Of a stretch of 64,000 bases of DNA, positions 36,271 through 44,160 are shown one piece after another (the stretch's first letter is position 1; every line of letters starts with the position of its first letter). Source of the DNA: Mitsuaria sp. PDC51. Its GTDB lineage: Bacteria; Pseudomonadota; Gammaproteobacteria; Burkholderiales; Burkholderiaceae_C. The position numbers and the translations under genes were made by a program. The stretch covers positions 1,860,001-1,924,000 of the forward strand of contig NZ_FOZE01000002.1 of the NCBI RefSeq assembly GCF_900113225.1. The letters run 5' to 3'. Under the pieces are notes generated by a model. The model was not told the origin of the DNA and made no database searches. It saw nothing but the letters and a program-made list of their open reading frames with translations.

Positions 36271-36915
36271 TCACGCCTCGTCGATCAACTCGCGCAGGTC
36301 GTGCGCGAAGCCCTCGAGCTCCGCCTCGCAGGCGGCCACCCACTTGCCGAACAGGTTGTAGGCCAGCACCGCCGGGATGGCCACCGCCAGGCCGGCGGCG
36401 GTCATGATCAGCGCTTCGCCGACCGGGCCCGAGACCTTGTCCAGGCTGAAGTTGCCGGTCGAGGAGATGCTCAGCAGCGCGTGGTAGATGCCCCAGACGG
36501 TGCCGAACAGGCCGACGAAGGGCGCGGTCGCGCCGATGGTCGCCAGCATGACCTGGCCCCGGTTCAGGCCGCCCAGCACCGCGTGCAGCGCGTCGCGCAG
36601 ACGGCGCGTGAGCTGCGAGGTTTTGCGCGCGGTGGCGGCCAGGGTGCCGGGCGCGCTGTCCTGCATCGCGGCGTCGATCAGCGGCAGCATCAGCGCGCCG
36701 CGGTCCAGCGGCGCCAGGTGCTCGCGTCCCTGGCCCAGGTCGGGCGCCGTCCAGAACACCGGCAGGCCGCGGCCCAGGTCGGCGCGGGCCCGCGCCAGCG
36801 TCCAGCCGCGCCAGAAGATCAGCACCCAGCTGCACACCGACATCGCCAGCAGCAGCAGGGAAACGAAACGGGCGACACCGTCGCCCGCTTGCCAGAGATG
36901 GATCAGTTCGGTCAT
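36271..36915 (-). CDS. exbB: MotA/TolQ/ExbB-family proton channel protein
   Basis: The 214-residue polytopic protein has three membrane helices: FVSLLLLAMSVCSWVLIFWRG near the N-terminus, IGATAPFVGLFGTVWGIYHALL in the middle, and LIMTAAGLAVAIPAVLAYNLF near the end. The middle helix carries the family signature GLFGTVWGI. It assembles into a pentamer around ExbD helices. It is followed by exbD, and dapB lies 40 bases upstream on the same strand. Confidence 0.9.
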   Translation of the reverse strand: MTELIHLWQAGDGVARFVSLLLLAMSVCSWVLIFWRGWTLARARADLGRGLPVFWTAPDLGQGREHLAPLDRGALMLPLIDAAMQDSAPGTLAATARKTSQLTRRLRDALHAVLGGLNRGQVMLATIGATAPFVGLFGTVWGIYHALLSISSTGNFSLDKVSGPVGEALIMTAAGLAVAIPAVLAYNLFGKWVAACEAELEGFAHDLRELIDEA

Positions 36916-36955
36916 CGCGTCGTTCGTCGATCGCCGGTGATCGAGCGCGTCGCGC

Positions 36956-37762
36956 TCAGGCCATGCCGAGCACGTCGTTCATGTCGAACAGCCCGGTCTT
37001 GCGCTCGCCCAGGAAACGCGCCGCGCGCAGGCTGCCCTGCGCGAAGGTCGCGCGGCTCGAGGCCTTGTGGCTGATCTCGATGCGCTCGCCGATGCCCAGG
37101 TACATCACCGTGTGGTCGCCGATGACGTCGCCGCCACGGACCGTCGCGAAACCGATCGTCGAGGGATCGCGCTCGCCGGTGACGCCTTCCCGGCCGTAGA
37201 CCGCGCAGGTCTTCAGGTCGCGGCCAAGCGCCTCGGCCACCACCTCGCCCATCTTCAGCGCGGTGCCGCTGGGCGCGTCGACCTTATGGCGATGGTGGGC
37301 TTCGACGATCTCGATGTCATAGCCCTGCGAGAGCGCCTTGGACGCCTGCGCCAGCAGCTTCAGCACGACGTTGACGCCGACGCTCATGTTGGGCGCCATC
37401 ATGATGGCGGCGCGCTGGGCGTACTCGCCGATCTTCGCCTTCTCGTCGGGGCTGAAGCCGGTGGTGCCGATGACGGTGCGCACGCCCAGTTCGGCGCACA
37501 GCGCCAGGTGCGCCATCGTGCCTTCGGGGCGGGTGAAGTCGATCAGCACGTCGGACCGCGACAGGCCGGCCCGCACGTCGCTGGTGATCGCCACGCCGGT
37601 GATCTGGCCGAGGAAGGCGCCGGCATCCTGGCCGAGCGCCGGGCTGCCGTCGCGGTCGAGCGCGGCGGCCAGCTCGAGGTCGTCGGCGGCGAGCACCGCC
37701 TCGACCAGCATCCGGCCCATGCGGCCGGACGCGCCGGTGATCGCGATCCGCAGACGGCTCAT
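36956..37762 (-). CDS. dapB: 4-hydroxy-tetrahydrodipicolinate reductase
   Basis: DapB makes tetrahydrodipicolinate with NAD(P)H, a step toward meso-diaminopimelate and lysine. The 268-residue enzyme has the Rossmann loop [12 protein letters not shown] at residues 7-18. It has [29 protein letters not shown] and the catalytic His-Lys motif [19 protein letters not shown]. Its ATG overlaps the bamE stop by four bases (ATGA), so it is translated right after bamE. No lysine riboswitch is seen. Confidence 0.95.
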   Translation of the reverse strand: MSRLRIAITGASGRMGRMLVEAVLAADDLELAAALDRDGSPALGQDAGAFLGQITGVAITSDVRAGLSRSDVLIDFTRPEGTMAHLALCAELGVRTVIGTTGFSPDEKAKIGEYAQRAAIMMAPNMSVGVNVVLKLLAQASKALSQGYDIEIVEAHHRHKVDAPSGTALKMGEVVAEALGRDLKTCAVYGREGVTGERDPSTIGFATVRGGDVIGDHTVMYLGIGERIEISHKASSRATFAQGSLRAARFLGERKTGLFDMNDVLGMA

Positions 37763-38352
37763 CGGCGCGGCTCCAGCGGGGGGTAGTCGCGGGTCGGTCC
37801 CATCGGCTCCGGCGCCGACGCCGCGGCGGTGCGCACCGGCGGCGGCAGCGCCTTGCGCTCTTCTTCGGTCAGCTCCAGCTTGGGTTCCTTGCCGGAGACC
37901 TTCAGCGTGTTGATCGAGGCGATGAATTCCTTCTCGGTCGGCAGGTCGTCCGGCGCGTCGATCTTGGACAGCTGGTCGCCGTCGAAGGTCAGCAGGATGT
38001 GGCGGTTCTGCGGCGCGGCCCCTTGGCGGCGGATCGTGAACACGTAGTCCCAGCGGGACTCATGGAAGACGTCGGTCAGCAGCGGCGAGCCCAGGACATC
38101 GCGCACCTGGACGCGGGTCATGCCCGGCTTGATCGCGGCCAGCTGCTCCTTGGTGACCACGTTGCCCTGCACGATCTCGACGCGGTAGGGCGTCACCAGG
38201 CCCAGCACCTTGTCGCCGCTCACCGAGAGCGCGTCGAACTTGGGCATCTGCGAGCAGCCGCCCAGCGCCAGGAGACCGACAACCAGGCCTGCCATCGCGG
38301 CGCCGGAGGCGTTCCGGCGGGCAATGCAGGCGATACGGGAATTCAATGACAT
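37759..38352 (-). CDS. bamE: outer-membrane assembly lipoprotein BamE
   Basis: BamE (SmpA/OmlA) is a lipoprotein of the barrel assembly machinery. The 197-residue precursor has a signal peptide with lipobox LGGC (cysteine at residue 33). The conserved [35 protein letters not shown] domain and the [10 protein letters not shown] strand follow. A C-terminal charged and proline-rich extension of about 60 residues exceeds E. coli BamE (113 residues) and is common in Betaproteobacteria. It overlaps dapB and is divergent from fur. Confidence 0.93.
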   Translation of the reverse strand: MSLNSRIACIARRNASGAAMAGLVVGLLALGGCSQMPKFDALSVSGDKVLGLVTPYRVEIVQGNVVTKEQLAAIKPGMTRVQVRDVLGSPLLTDVFHESRWDYVFTIRRQGAAPQNRHILLTFDGDQLSKIDAPDDLPTEKEFIASINTLKVSGKEPKLELTEEERKALPPPVRTAAASAPEPMGPTRDYPPLEPRR

Positions 38353-38379
38353 GGCGCGGATTGGCCGAGGCGCAAGGGC

Positions 38380-38397
38380 TATGATCGCGAGATTCTA
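38380..38397. promoter_or_regulatory. overlapping divergent promoters of fur and bamE
   Basis: TATGAT at 38380-38385 (plus) suits fur, with a start near 38392 and a 44-base leader. Minus-strand TAGAAT at 38397-38392 suits bamE, with a start near 38385 and a leader of about 33 bases. The hexamers oppose each other six bases apart, so the start sites are only about seven bases apart. Confidence 0.5.
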
Positions 38398-38435
38398 GCG
38401 GCACGCACCCACGCTTCCCCGCAGGCGCAAACCCC

Positions 38436-38867
38436 ATGAACCGGTCAGACGAAATCAAGAACAGCGGGCTCAAGGCCACGCTGCCCCGCATCAAGATCCT
38501 CGAGATCTTCCAGACCGCCCAGCAGCGGCACATGACCGCCGAGGACGTTTACAAAGCTTTGCTCGATGAACGCGCCGACATCGGCCTGGCCACCGTCTAT
38601 CGCGTCCTCACGCAGTTCGAGCAGGCCGGCCTGCTGTCGCGCAACCACTTCGAATCGGGCAAGGCGGTCTTCGAGCTCAACGAGGGCCACCACCACGACC
38701 ACCTCGTCTGCCTGACCTGCGGTTTCGTCGAGGAGTTCTACGATCCGAAGATCGAGGAGCGCCAGCACGCGATCGCGCAGGAGCGTGGCTTCCAGCTGCA
38801 GGAGCACTCGCTCGCGCTGTACGCGAACTGCGTCAAGAAGGACTGCCCGCACAAGATGGCCCGCTGA
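38436..38867 (+). CDS. fur: ferric uptake regulator Fur
   Basis: Fur is the iron-responsive repressor. The 143-residue protein has the winged helix ([33 protein letters not shown]), and the metal-binding [17 protein letters not shown] at about 88-104. A later CVKKDCPHK holds the second cysteine pair. The arrangement is that of true Fur rather than Zur or PerR. The bamE-fur divergence is the usual order in Betaproteobacteria. It ends before a perfect palindromic terminator shared with hprK. Confidence 0.96.
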   Translation: MNRSDEIKNSGLKATLPRIKILEIFQTAQQRHMTAEDVYKALLDERADIGLATVYRVLTQFEQAGLLSRNHFESGKAVFELNEGHHHDHLVCLTCGFVEEFYDPKIEERQHAIAQERGFQLQEHSLALYANCVKKDCPHKMAR

Positions 38868-38896
38868 CCCGGACTGGCGATCGCGGCGTCAACGAC

Positions 38897-38918
38897 AAGG
38901 GGCTCCGCGGAGCCCCTT
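38897..38918. terminator. bidirectional terminator between fur and hprK
   Basis: AAGGGGCTCC and GGAGCCCCTT form a perfect 10-bp stem with a two-base spacer. CTT ends follow on both strands, so it can serve both converging genes. The U-runs are short. Confidence 0.7.
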
Positions 38919-38948
38919 CGTCATGCACCGTCGAAAGCGGCGCCGCGT

Positions 38949-39911
38949 TCAGTTGTTGTCGTTCAGTCCCTGCTCGATCGCGCGCTGGTGGCGCTCGACG
39001 AACTCGCGGTAGGTGTCGATGCCGCGCAATTGCAGGATGGTGTTGCGCACCGCGGCCTCGACCAGCACGGCCAGGTTGCGGCCGGCGTCCACGGCGATCA
39101 CGACCTTGCGCACCGGCATGCCCAGCACGTCCTCGTAGAGCGGCTCGTAGGGCAGGCGCTCGAAGTCGCGCTCCATCGTCTCCTTGCGGACCAGGTGCAC
39201 GATCAGCTTGAGCCGCATCTTCCGGCGCACCGCCGTCTCGCCGAAGATGGCCTTGATGTCCAGCAGGCCGATGCCGCGGACTTCCAGCAGATTCATCAGC
39301 AGCTCGGGGCAACGGCCCTCGATGGCCGTCTGCGCGATCCGGAAGAAGTCGACCGCGTCATCCGCCACCAGGCCGTGGCCGCGGCTGATCAGTTCCAGGC
39401 CGAGTTCGCTCTTGCCCAGTCCCGATTCGCCGGTCAGCAGCACGCCCAGGCCGAGGATGTCCATGAACACGCCGTGGCGTGTCGTGCGGTTGGCGCAGAC
39501 GTGGGCCAGGTAGGCGCGCACCAGGTCGATGACGTGGCCGGCGCTCTCGGCGGTGGTGAACAGCGGGATCTCGGCGCGGTCGCACATCGCGACCAGCCGG
39601 TCCGGCGGCACCTGGTCGTCGGCGACGATGATGACCGGCGGCTCCAGCGTCACGATGCGCGAGATCCGGCGGTCCAGCACGTCGCCCGAGGCCTGGCTCA
39701 GGTAGGCGACTTCGCGCCGTCCGACGATCTGGACGCGGTAGGGGTGGATGTAGTTCAGGTAGCCGACCAGGTCGGCGGCCGACTGGGCGTCCCGCAGCGC
39801 GGCTTCGTCGAAACGGCGTTCAGGGTGCGCATGCCCGGCGATCCACTCCCAACGCAAGGCCTCGCGGTGTTCCTCGAACAACCGGTCCGCGCTGATGGAG
39901 GTGGCTTTCAA
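38949..39911 (-). CDS. hprK: HPr kinase/phosphorylase
   Basis: HprK phosphorylates or dephosphorylates HPr-type proteins at serine. The 320-residue enzyme has an N-terminal domain (about 1-135) and the P-loop [10 protein letters not shown] at about 160. Past it are the capping DDAVDFF and the family motif [11 protein letters not shown]. The position next to ptsN is the standard arrangement in Betaproteobacteria, where it belongs to the nitrogen-related PTS and not to sugar uptake. ptsN lies 49 bases upstream; no HPr (ptsH/npr) gene is in the window. Confidence 0.94.
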   Translation of the reverse strand: MKATSISADRLFEEHREALRWEWIAGHAHPERRFDEAALRDAQSAADLVGYLNYIHPYRVQIVGRREVAYLSQASGDVLDRRISRIVTLEPPVIIVADDQVPPDRLVAMCDRAEIPLFTTAESAGHVIDLVRAYLAHVCANRTTRHGVFMDILGLGVLLTGESGLGKSELGLELISRGHGLVADDAVDFFRIAQTAIEGRCPELLMNLLEVRGIGLLDIKAIFGETAVRRKMRLKLIVHLVRKETMERDFERLPYEPLYEDVLGMPVRKVVIAVDAGRNLAVLVEAAVRNTILQLRGIDTYREFVERHQRAIEQGLNDNN

Positions 39912-39960
39912 GTGGGGCGGGTGCTGGAGGTGGAGAGATCGTCTCGAAGCACTGGGCCGC

Positions 39961-40431
39961 TCAGGCCACCGACTTCAGCGGTTCCCAGTCGGCGATCAGG
40001 CGATGCACGGTGGCGGCCTCCGCCTCGGTCTTGAGGCGTTCGCGCAGTTCGCGGTCGGACAGCATCTCGGCGATCTCGGACAGGATCTCGAGGTGTCTCT
40101 GGGTCGCCGCCTCGGGCACCAGCAGGAAGATCAGCAGCGTGACCGGTTCGTCGTCGGGGGCGTCGAAGCCGATGGGCTGCTGCACGCGCAGCACCGCGGC
40201 CAGCGGGTTCTTCAGGCCCTTGATGCGGCCATGCGGGATGGCGACGCCGTGGCCCAGGCCGGTGGAGCCCAGGCGCTCGCGGGCGAACAGGTTGTCCGTG
40301 ACCGCGGCGCGGGAGATCGAATGGTTGTTCTCGAAAAGCAGCCCGGCCTGTTCGAAGACCCGCTTTTTGCTGGAAGCGTCCACATCGACCAGCACGTTGC
40401 TGGCGGGAAGGATGGCGGCGAGACGGTTCAT
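39961..40431 (-). CDS. ptsN: nitrogen-PTS enzyme IIA (PtsN, EIIA-Ntr)
   Basis: PtsN is the phospho-carrier at the end of the nitrogen PTS and regulates potassium transport and other targets by binding. The 156-residue protein has the active-site histidine in [11 protein letters not shown] and the family segments [15 protein letters not shown] and [21 protein letters not shown] chose the ATG at 40431 (MNRLAAILP), the usual start; a six-codon extension exists upstream. It has its own -10 element, because an intrinsic terminator separates it from hpf. Confidence 0.93.
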   Translation of the reverse strand: MNRLAAILPASNVLVDVDASSKKRVFEQAGLLFENNHSISRAAVTDNLFARERLGSTGLGHGVAIPHGRIKGLKNPLAAVLRVQQPIGFDAPDDEPVTLLIFLLVPEAATQRHLEILSEIAEMLSDRELRERLKTEAEAATVHRLIADWEPLKSVA

Positions 40432-40518
40432 CGGGCATTTACCGGCCATGTCGACCGGCGAGCTGGGGAAGCAGCCTGCGCACCAGCGGGTACGCAGATT
40501 CGAGGGTTGAAGGACTGG

Positions 40519-40524
40519 ATTATA
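40519..40524 (-). promoter_or_regulatory. -10 element (TATAAT) of ptsN-hprK
   Basis: A perfect consensus TATAAT on the minus strand predicts a start near 40512 and an 81-base leader. The -35 region is weak. It lies downstream of the hpf terminator, which supports an independent ptsN-hprK unit. Confidence 0.6.
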
Positions 40525-40611
40525 GGAATCCCGCTACCGAGAGGGGGTGTGACGGATGCGACGCTTCTGTGAAAACGTCTCCGCTGGTGTTGCATCGCAA
40601 CAATTCTCGGC

Positions 40612-40637
40612 AAAAAGGCGGCCCGATGGGCCGCCTT
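40612..40637 (-). terminator. intrinsic terminator of hpf
   Basis: On the minus strand AAGGCGGCCC, a three-base loop and GGGCCGCCTT are followed by a run of five Ts in total. It ends the hpf transcript before ptsN. Confidence 0.85.
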
Positions 40638-40719
40638 GCGGGGGATCTCCGGGTAATCCCTGAAGATCCGGCAGCGAGCCCGACGGGCCGGGAGGGGTCG
40701 TCGGATTCGCGGAGATCGG

Positions 40720-41061
40720 TTATCCGGCGCTCAAGTCCATGCGCTTGGCCGATTCATGGTGATGGTTCTGCACCCGATCCTTGTGGCGGCAGACCTGCCG
40801 ATCCAGCTTGTCCATCAGCTCGTCGATGGCGGCGTAGAGATCGCCGTTCGAGTGTTCGCAGAAGATTTCCCGTCCCTTCACATGCAGCGTGACTTCAGCG
40901 CGTTGGCGTCGATCCTTTTCCTTTTGCTTCTCCACGGTCAGCAGGACGTTGACGTCCACGACCTGGTCAAAGTGGCGGAGCACCCGGCTGAGCTTGTTCA
41001 GCACGTATTCGCGCAGAGCCTGTGTCACTTCGAGATGGTGGCCGCTGATGGTCAGGTTCAT
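40720..41061 (-). CDS. hpf: ribosome hibernation promoting factor (HPF/YfiA family)
   Basis: HPF binds 16S rRNA in the decoding region and silences ribosomes in stationary phase. The 113-residue short form has [20 protein letters not shown] at the start, [20 protein letters not shown] in the middle, and the conserved [23 protein letters not shown] helix. AGGAGG sits five bases before the ATG at 41061. In most Betaproteobacteria rpoN is directly upstream; here 725 non-coding bases and a corA gene stand in its place. Confidence 0.94.
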   Translation of the reverse strand: MNLTISGHHLEVTQALREYVLNKLSRVLRHFDQVVDVNVLLTVEKQKEKDRRQRAEVTLHVKGREIFCEHSNGDLYAAIDELMDKLDRQVCRHKDRVQNHHHESAKRMDLSAG

Positions 41062-41484
41062 AAAGCCTCCTTTCACAAGGGCTTGGTCGGAAACAGAGTC
41101 GGAGTCGGCGGTGGTTGCCGCGGGGAAAGAGCGGGCAGGGTCTTGGTGAGGTGGGGAGTCGGTGAGGGTCGGTCGGCACGTCGCCGGCATCGAGCTGGAG
41201 ACGCGGGGGAAGCGGATGGAGTGTCGGAAACGGCTTGACGGGTGAGCGGTCCGCGAGGGACCCGGAAGGCCGCGAGGGCCGATGGCATGCGGGTTCTGAG
41301 GCGAAATCGATGAAGAAGACGAGTCCAGTCTGCTCCCGATCCCCAGCCTCGGCAAGTGATGGAAAGCAAGTTTGGGGGCGAATTTTCCCGCCTTGCAGCA
41401 GGGCGAGGTCCGTGCTGGAATGCTGGGTGTTGTGCGGCGCGGGCCTTCCGACCGGGCGTCCTCCTCGCGCTTCCTTGCTGGCCC
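41062..41484. other. non-coding gap upstream of hpf
   Basis: No frame on either strand resembles a protein. The minus strand would be the hpf leader or promoter region, but I see no clean -35/-10 pair and no convincing sigma-54 element. A short AT-rich spot, GCGAATTTTCCCGC near 41378-41391, is the only low-GC island and may hold the hpf promoter. Confidence 0.4.
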
Positions 41485-41516
41485 TCGGGACGCGATGTGA
41501 TAATCCCGCGTCCCGA
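41485..41516. promoter_or_regulatory. corA promoter inside a perfect inverted repeat
   Basis: TCGGGACGCG (41485-41494) and CGCGTCCCGA (41507-41516) are exact inverted copies around a 12-base spacer. The spacer contains GATAAT (41499-41504) preceded by TGT, an extended -10 element. The symmetry around the -10 box suggests an operator. The start would be near 41511. Confidence 0.6.
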
Positions 41517-41519
41517 TTA

Positions 41520-41568
41520 CTGGAGTCCCCCTTGGACAGCGACCACCCTCGGTGGCCGTCCACTCCAG
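41520..41568 (+). promoter_or_regulatory. structured 5' leader element of corA
   Basis: Just after the predicted start, CTGGAGT (41520-41526) pairs with ACTCCAG (41562-41568). GGAC (41534-41537) pairs with GTCC (41558-41561), and CCACC (41543-41547) pairs with GGTGG (41551-41555) around a three-base loop. The outer stem would hide the GGAG ribosome-binding site of a small upstream ORF. Confidence 0.5.
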
Positions 41569-41591
41569 CGTCAATCCGCCGCAGCCCCTGA
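41532..41591 (+). CDS. possible leader peptide upstream of corA
   Basis: A 19-codon frame, [19 protein letters not shown], starts with TTG six bases after GGAG and ends in TGA at 41589-41591. It contains four prolines and an acidic start, which recalls the proline-rich leader peptides that control Mg2+ transporter genes mgtA and mgtC in enteric bacteria. It lies in the roughly 275-base leader of a CorA-family transporter, overlapping a stem-loop. The TTG start and lack of comparative data make this a hypothesis. Confidence 0.3.
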   Translation: MDSDHPRWPSTPASIRRSP

Positions 41592-41786
41592 GCGTTCTGC
41601 TCCACCGCATCCAACGCCGCCGCGACGCTTGTCCGGAGTGAGACGGGCCACCTCGACCCCCTGGCGCGCCGCCTGGCGTCGCCTGCTCCTGGCAACTCTC
41701 GCGCCGCGGCGACCCTCGAAGGGTCCGTCAACGCGCACTCCGGCTTGCGCGTTCGCCCGAGCGCGCACCGCCGACGAAGGATCCGC

Positions 41787-42776
41787 ATGCTGAATGTGTT
41801 CACGCTGGACAATGGCCGCCTCAAGGGAGGCATGGTCCAGGAAGAGATTTCCACCGCCGCCGAACTGCTCTCGCTCGCCGGGGCCGACCGCAACCCGGTC
41901 TGGGTCGACCTGCAGTCGCCGACGCCGGAGGAAAAGGACTGGATCCGCGAACGCTTCCATCTGGTGATCCCCGAGGACATCGTCGACGAGGATCTCGAGG
42001 AATCGGCGCGCTTCTACGAGGAAGACAACGGCGAGCTGCACATCCGCTCGGACTTCCTGATCGACGACATGGAAGCGCCGCGCAACGTGCGGGTCGCCTT
42101 CATCCTCTTCGACAACGTGCTTTTCTCGATCCACAACGAGGACCTGCCGGTGTTCCGGCTGCTGCGCCTGCGGGCCCGTCGCATCCCGGCGCTGATCGAG
42201 GACGCCAAGGACGTGCTGCTCAAGCTCTATGACGCGGACGCGGAGTACTCCGCCGACGTGCTGGAGGGCATCTACGACAACCTCGAGAAGGTGAGCGCGC
42301 GGGTCCTGAAGAAGGACGTCAACGACACCGAGGCGGGCCAGGTGCTGGCGGCGATCGCCCGGGAGGAGGACTTGAACGGCCGCATCCGGCGCAACGTCAT
42401 GGACACCCGGCGCGCGGTCAGCTTCATGATGCGCAGCCGCATGCTCAACGCCGAGCAGTTCGAGGAATCGCGCCAGATCCTGCGCGACATCGATTCGCTC
42501 GATTCGCACACCGCGTTCCTGTTCGACAAGATCAACTTCCTGATGGATGCCACGGTCGGCTTCATCAACATCAACCAGAACAAGATCATCAAGATCTTCT
42601 CGGTCGCGAGCGTCGCCCTGCTGCCGCCGACGCTGATCGCCAGCGTCTATGGCATGAACTTCGAGGCGATGCCGGAGCTGCGTTGGAAGTACGGCTACTT
42701 CTTCGCGATCGGGCTGATGGTGGCGTCGGTGGCGGCGCCCTTCATCTACTTCCGCCGCAAGGGCTGGCTGGCCTGA
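41787..42776 (+). CDS. corA: CorA-family magnesium/cobalt transporter
   Basis: CorA is a pentameric Mg2+ channel of the inner membrane. The 329-residue protein has a large cytoplasmic N-terminal domain, a long stalk helix (about 210-270), and two C-terminal membrane helices. The first ends in the signature YGMNF near 293 and the second, FFAIGLMVASVAAPFIYF, is near the end. The acidic DIVDEDLEESARFYEEDN segment fits divalent-metal sensing. GAAGGA precedes the ATG. The unusually long structured leader with an inverted repeat at its promoter suggests control at both transcription and leader level. An intrinsic terminator follows. Confidence 0.94.
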   Translation: MLNVFTLDNGRLKGGMVQEEISTAAELLSLAGADRNPVWVDLQSPTPEEKDWIRERFHLVIPEDIVDEDLEESARFYEEDNGELHIRSDFLIDDMEAPRNVRVAFILFDNVLFSIHNEDLPVFRLLRLRARRIPALIEDAKDVLLKLYDADAEYSADVLEGIYDNLEKVSARVLKKDVNDTEAGQVLAAIAREEDLNGRIRRNVMDTRRAVSFMMRSRMLNAEQFEESRQILRDIDSLDSHTAFLFDKINFLMDATVGFININQNKIIKIFSVASVALLPPTLIASVYGMNFEAMPELRWKYGYFFAIGLMVASVAAPFIYFRRKGWLA

Positions 42777-42801
42777 TCAAGCCCGCTCGACGCTGACCAG
42801 G

Positions 42802-42826
42802 GCGCGCCAGGAGGCGCGCTTTTTTT
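42802..42826 (+). terminator. intrinsic terminator of corA
   Basis: GCGCGCC, an AGGA loop and GGCGCGC are followed by seven Ts. It starts 26 bases after the corA stop. Confidence 0.9.
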
Positions 42827-42848
42827 CGGCTGGACGCCGCAAATGCAA

Positions 42849-42873
42849 AGGGCTTCCGCGAAGCGGAAGCCCT
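42849..42873. terminator. second hairpin after corA
   Basis: AGGGCTTCCGC, GAA and GCGGAAGCCCT form a perfect 11-bp stem. The minus strand continues with TTTG, so it would terminate leftward transcription better than rightward. Confidence 0.55.
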
Positions 42874-43364
42874 GGGTAGAAAAGTAGCCTCAAGACGCCC
42901 CTGGCCAACGAGGGAGGGAGGGAGGAGGAGGAGAAAGGCCTCGGGATTGCAGCTTCACGAAGAAGCAGGTCTTGCGGCTGAAAGTGGTTGCGTCGACTGT
43001 ACTCCCATCGCTGATGGGGTCGGTGTAAACCCGCGGAATGCCCTCCCACGCTGCTGCGCCATCCGCCGTGTTTAAGTCAGCTCAAAGTGAGCGCTGTTAT
43101 CGGCGTCGTCGCTTGCGTTTCTCATCAGCGATGTATTGATCGAGTCGTTATGGTGCAGCGCATCGACGCGGAAGTCATCCCGCCGAGCGACAAATACGTG
43201 AGCAACTGTCACTGCTGTCCCGGCTAGCCGGGACAGTTTTCAGGCTGATGAAGGCCCCTCGCCACAGGCGTGCCGATTGCCTCCTCCCGCGCCTTTCATT
43301 CAGCTTTTGCAAGCTGGAACGAGCGCAAGCGACAGGTTTTTCAAGTTGCCGCTGCGATGGTCGT
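42874..43364. other. non-coding region between corA and gpx with an orphan terminator
   Basis: No protein-like frame is present on either strand. The region has a purine tract with runs GGGAGGGAGGGAGGAGGAGG near 42912-42931. It also has a CCCATC/GATGGG hairpin near 43005-43019 and a GCTCA/TGAGC hairpin near 43079-43091. A strong plus-strand terminator lies at 43215-43240 with no gene before it. TTGCGT and TATTGA, 15 bases apart near 43115-43137, could be a weak promoter. A small RNA of roughly 100 bases ending at 43240 would explain the terminator. Confidence 0.4.
43215..43240 (+). terminator. orphan intrinsic terminator
   Basis: CTGTCCCGGC and GCCGGGACAG form a perfect 10-bp stem followed by TTTT on the plus strand. 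No coding gene lies upstream within 430 bases. Confidence 0.75.
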
Positions 43365-43985
43365 TCACTGCGGCTGCGCCAGCAGCTTTTCCACGGCCTG
43401 GGTGAACGTCGAGCTGTCCGGGCTCACGCCCGACGCGAAGCTCATGACCTGCTTGCCGTCGCGCGAAATCAGGTACTTGTGGAAGTTCCACTTCGGCGCC
43501 TGACCGGTGCGCTTGGCCAGGTCGGCGAAGAGCGGGTTCAGATCGGCTTTTCCGGCCGCGACGCTGCTCTTGCTGAACATCGGAAATTTCACGTTGAAGG
43601 TGTTCTCGCAGAACTCGGCGATTTCCTTGTTGCTGCCGTACTCCTGGTTGCCGAAATCACCGGATGGAAAACCAAGCACCACCAGCCCCTTGTCCGCATA
43701 GCGCGCGGACACCGCTTCCAACGCCTTGTACTGGGGCGTGTAGCCGCAAAAACTTGCCGTGTTGACCACCAGGACCACCTTGCCGGCGTACTGGCACAGC
43801 GCCTGCGGCTTCTCGTCCTGCAGGCGAGGCATTTGCCGGTTCAGCAGCTCCGGGCAGGCTGCGCCGGAAGTCGCGGGCTCGGCCGCCGGTGCGGCATGGG
43901 CGGCCGTGGTGGCCAAGGCCATCGCGACCATCGCGAGGCCGGCGAAGGCGGCGCGCCGCAGGAGGGAACCGAAGGACGTGTTCAT
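43365..43985 (-). CDS. periplasmic glutathione-peroxidase-family protein
   Basis: A 206-residue thiol peroxidase. The signal peptide is clear (RRAAFAGLAMVAMALATTAAHA, cleaved about residue 31), so the protein acts in the periplasm, unlike most bacterial homologues. The peroxidatic cysteine is Cys80 in NTASFCGYTPQY. FPSGDFGNQEYGSNKEI and WNFHKYLI carry the other active-site residues (Gln, Trp, Asn). There is no glutathione in quantity in the periplasm, so a thioredoxin-like reductant is more probable. Start chosen at the ATG with GGAG upstream. It is divergent from the desaturase-like gene at 44161. Confidence 0.9.
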   Translation of the reverse strand: MNTSFGSLLRRAAFAGLAMVAMALATTAAHAAPAAEPATSGAACPELLNRQMPRLQDEKPQALCQYAGKVVLVVNTASFCGYTPQYKALEAVSARYADKGLVVLGFPSGDFGNQEYGSNKEIAEFCENTFNVKFPMFSKSSVAAGKADLNPLFADLAKRTGQAPKWNFHKYLISRDGKQVMSFASGVSPDSSTFTQAVEKLLAQPQ

Positions 43986-44127
43986 GGGCTGTGTCTCCAG
44001 GATCGGTGAATCCGAACGGTCGTGCTGCTTCGTAATAAGCGAACCCGGCGTGAGATCGGTCGGATGCGGGATTAGGCCAGATCGCCCCATGGGCCGATGC
44101 CGTAAGGGATTGTCATGGTGCGACCGG

Positions 44128-44133
44128 TAGAAT
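44128..44133 (+). promoter_or_regulatory. -10 element (TAGAAT) of the desaturase-like gene
   Basis: TAGAAT predicts a start near 44140 and a leader of about 21 bases before the ATG at 44161. Confidence 0.45.
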
Positions 44134-44160
44134 CCGGCGCGCTTAACAGGACGCAGACAG

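Noticed and set aside
42777-43049. A 90-codon minus-strand frame behind corA
   Set aside because: It spans two terminator hairpins, is Arg/Ser/Pro-rich and has no ribosome-binding site.
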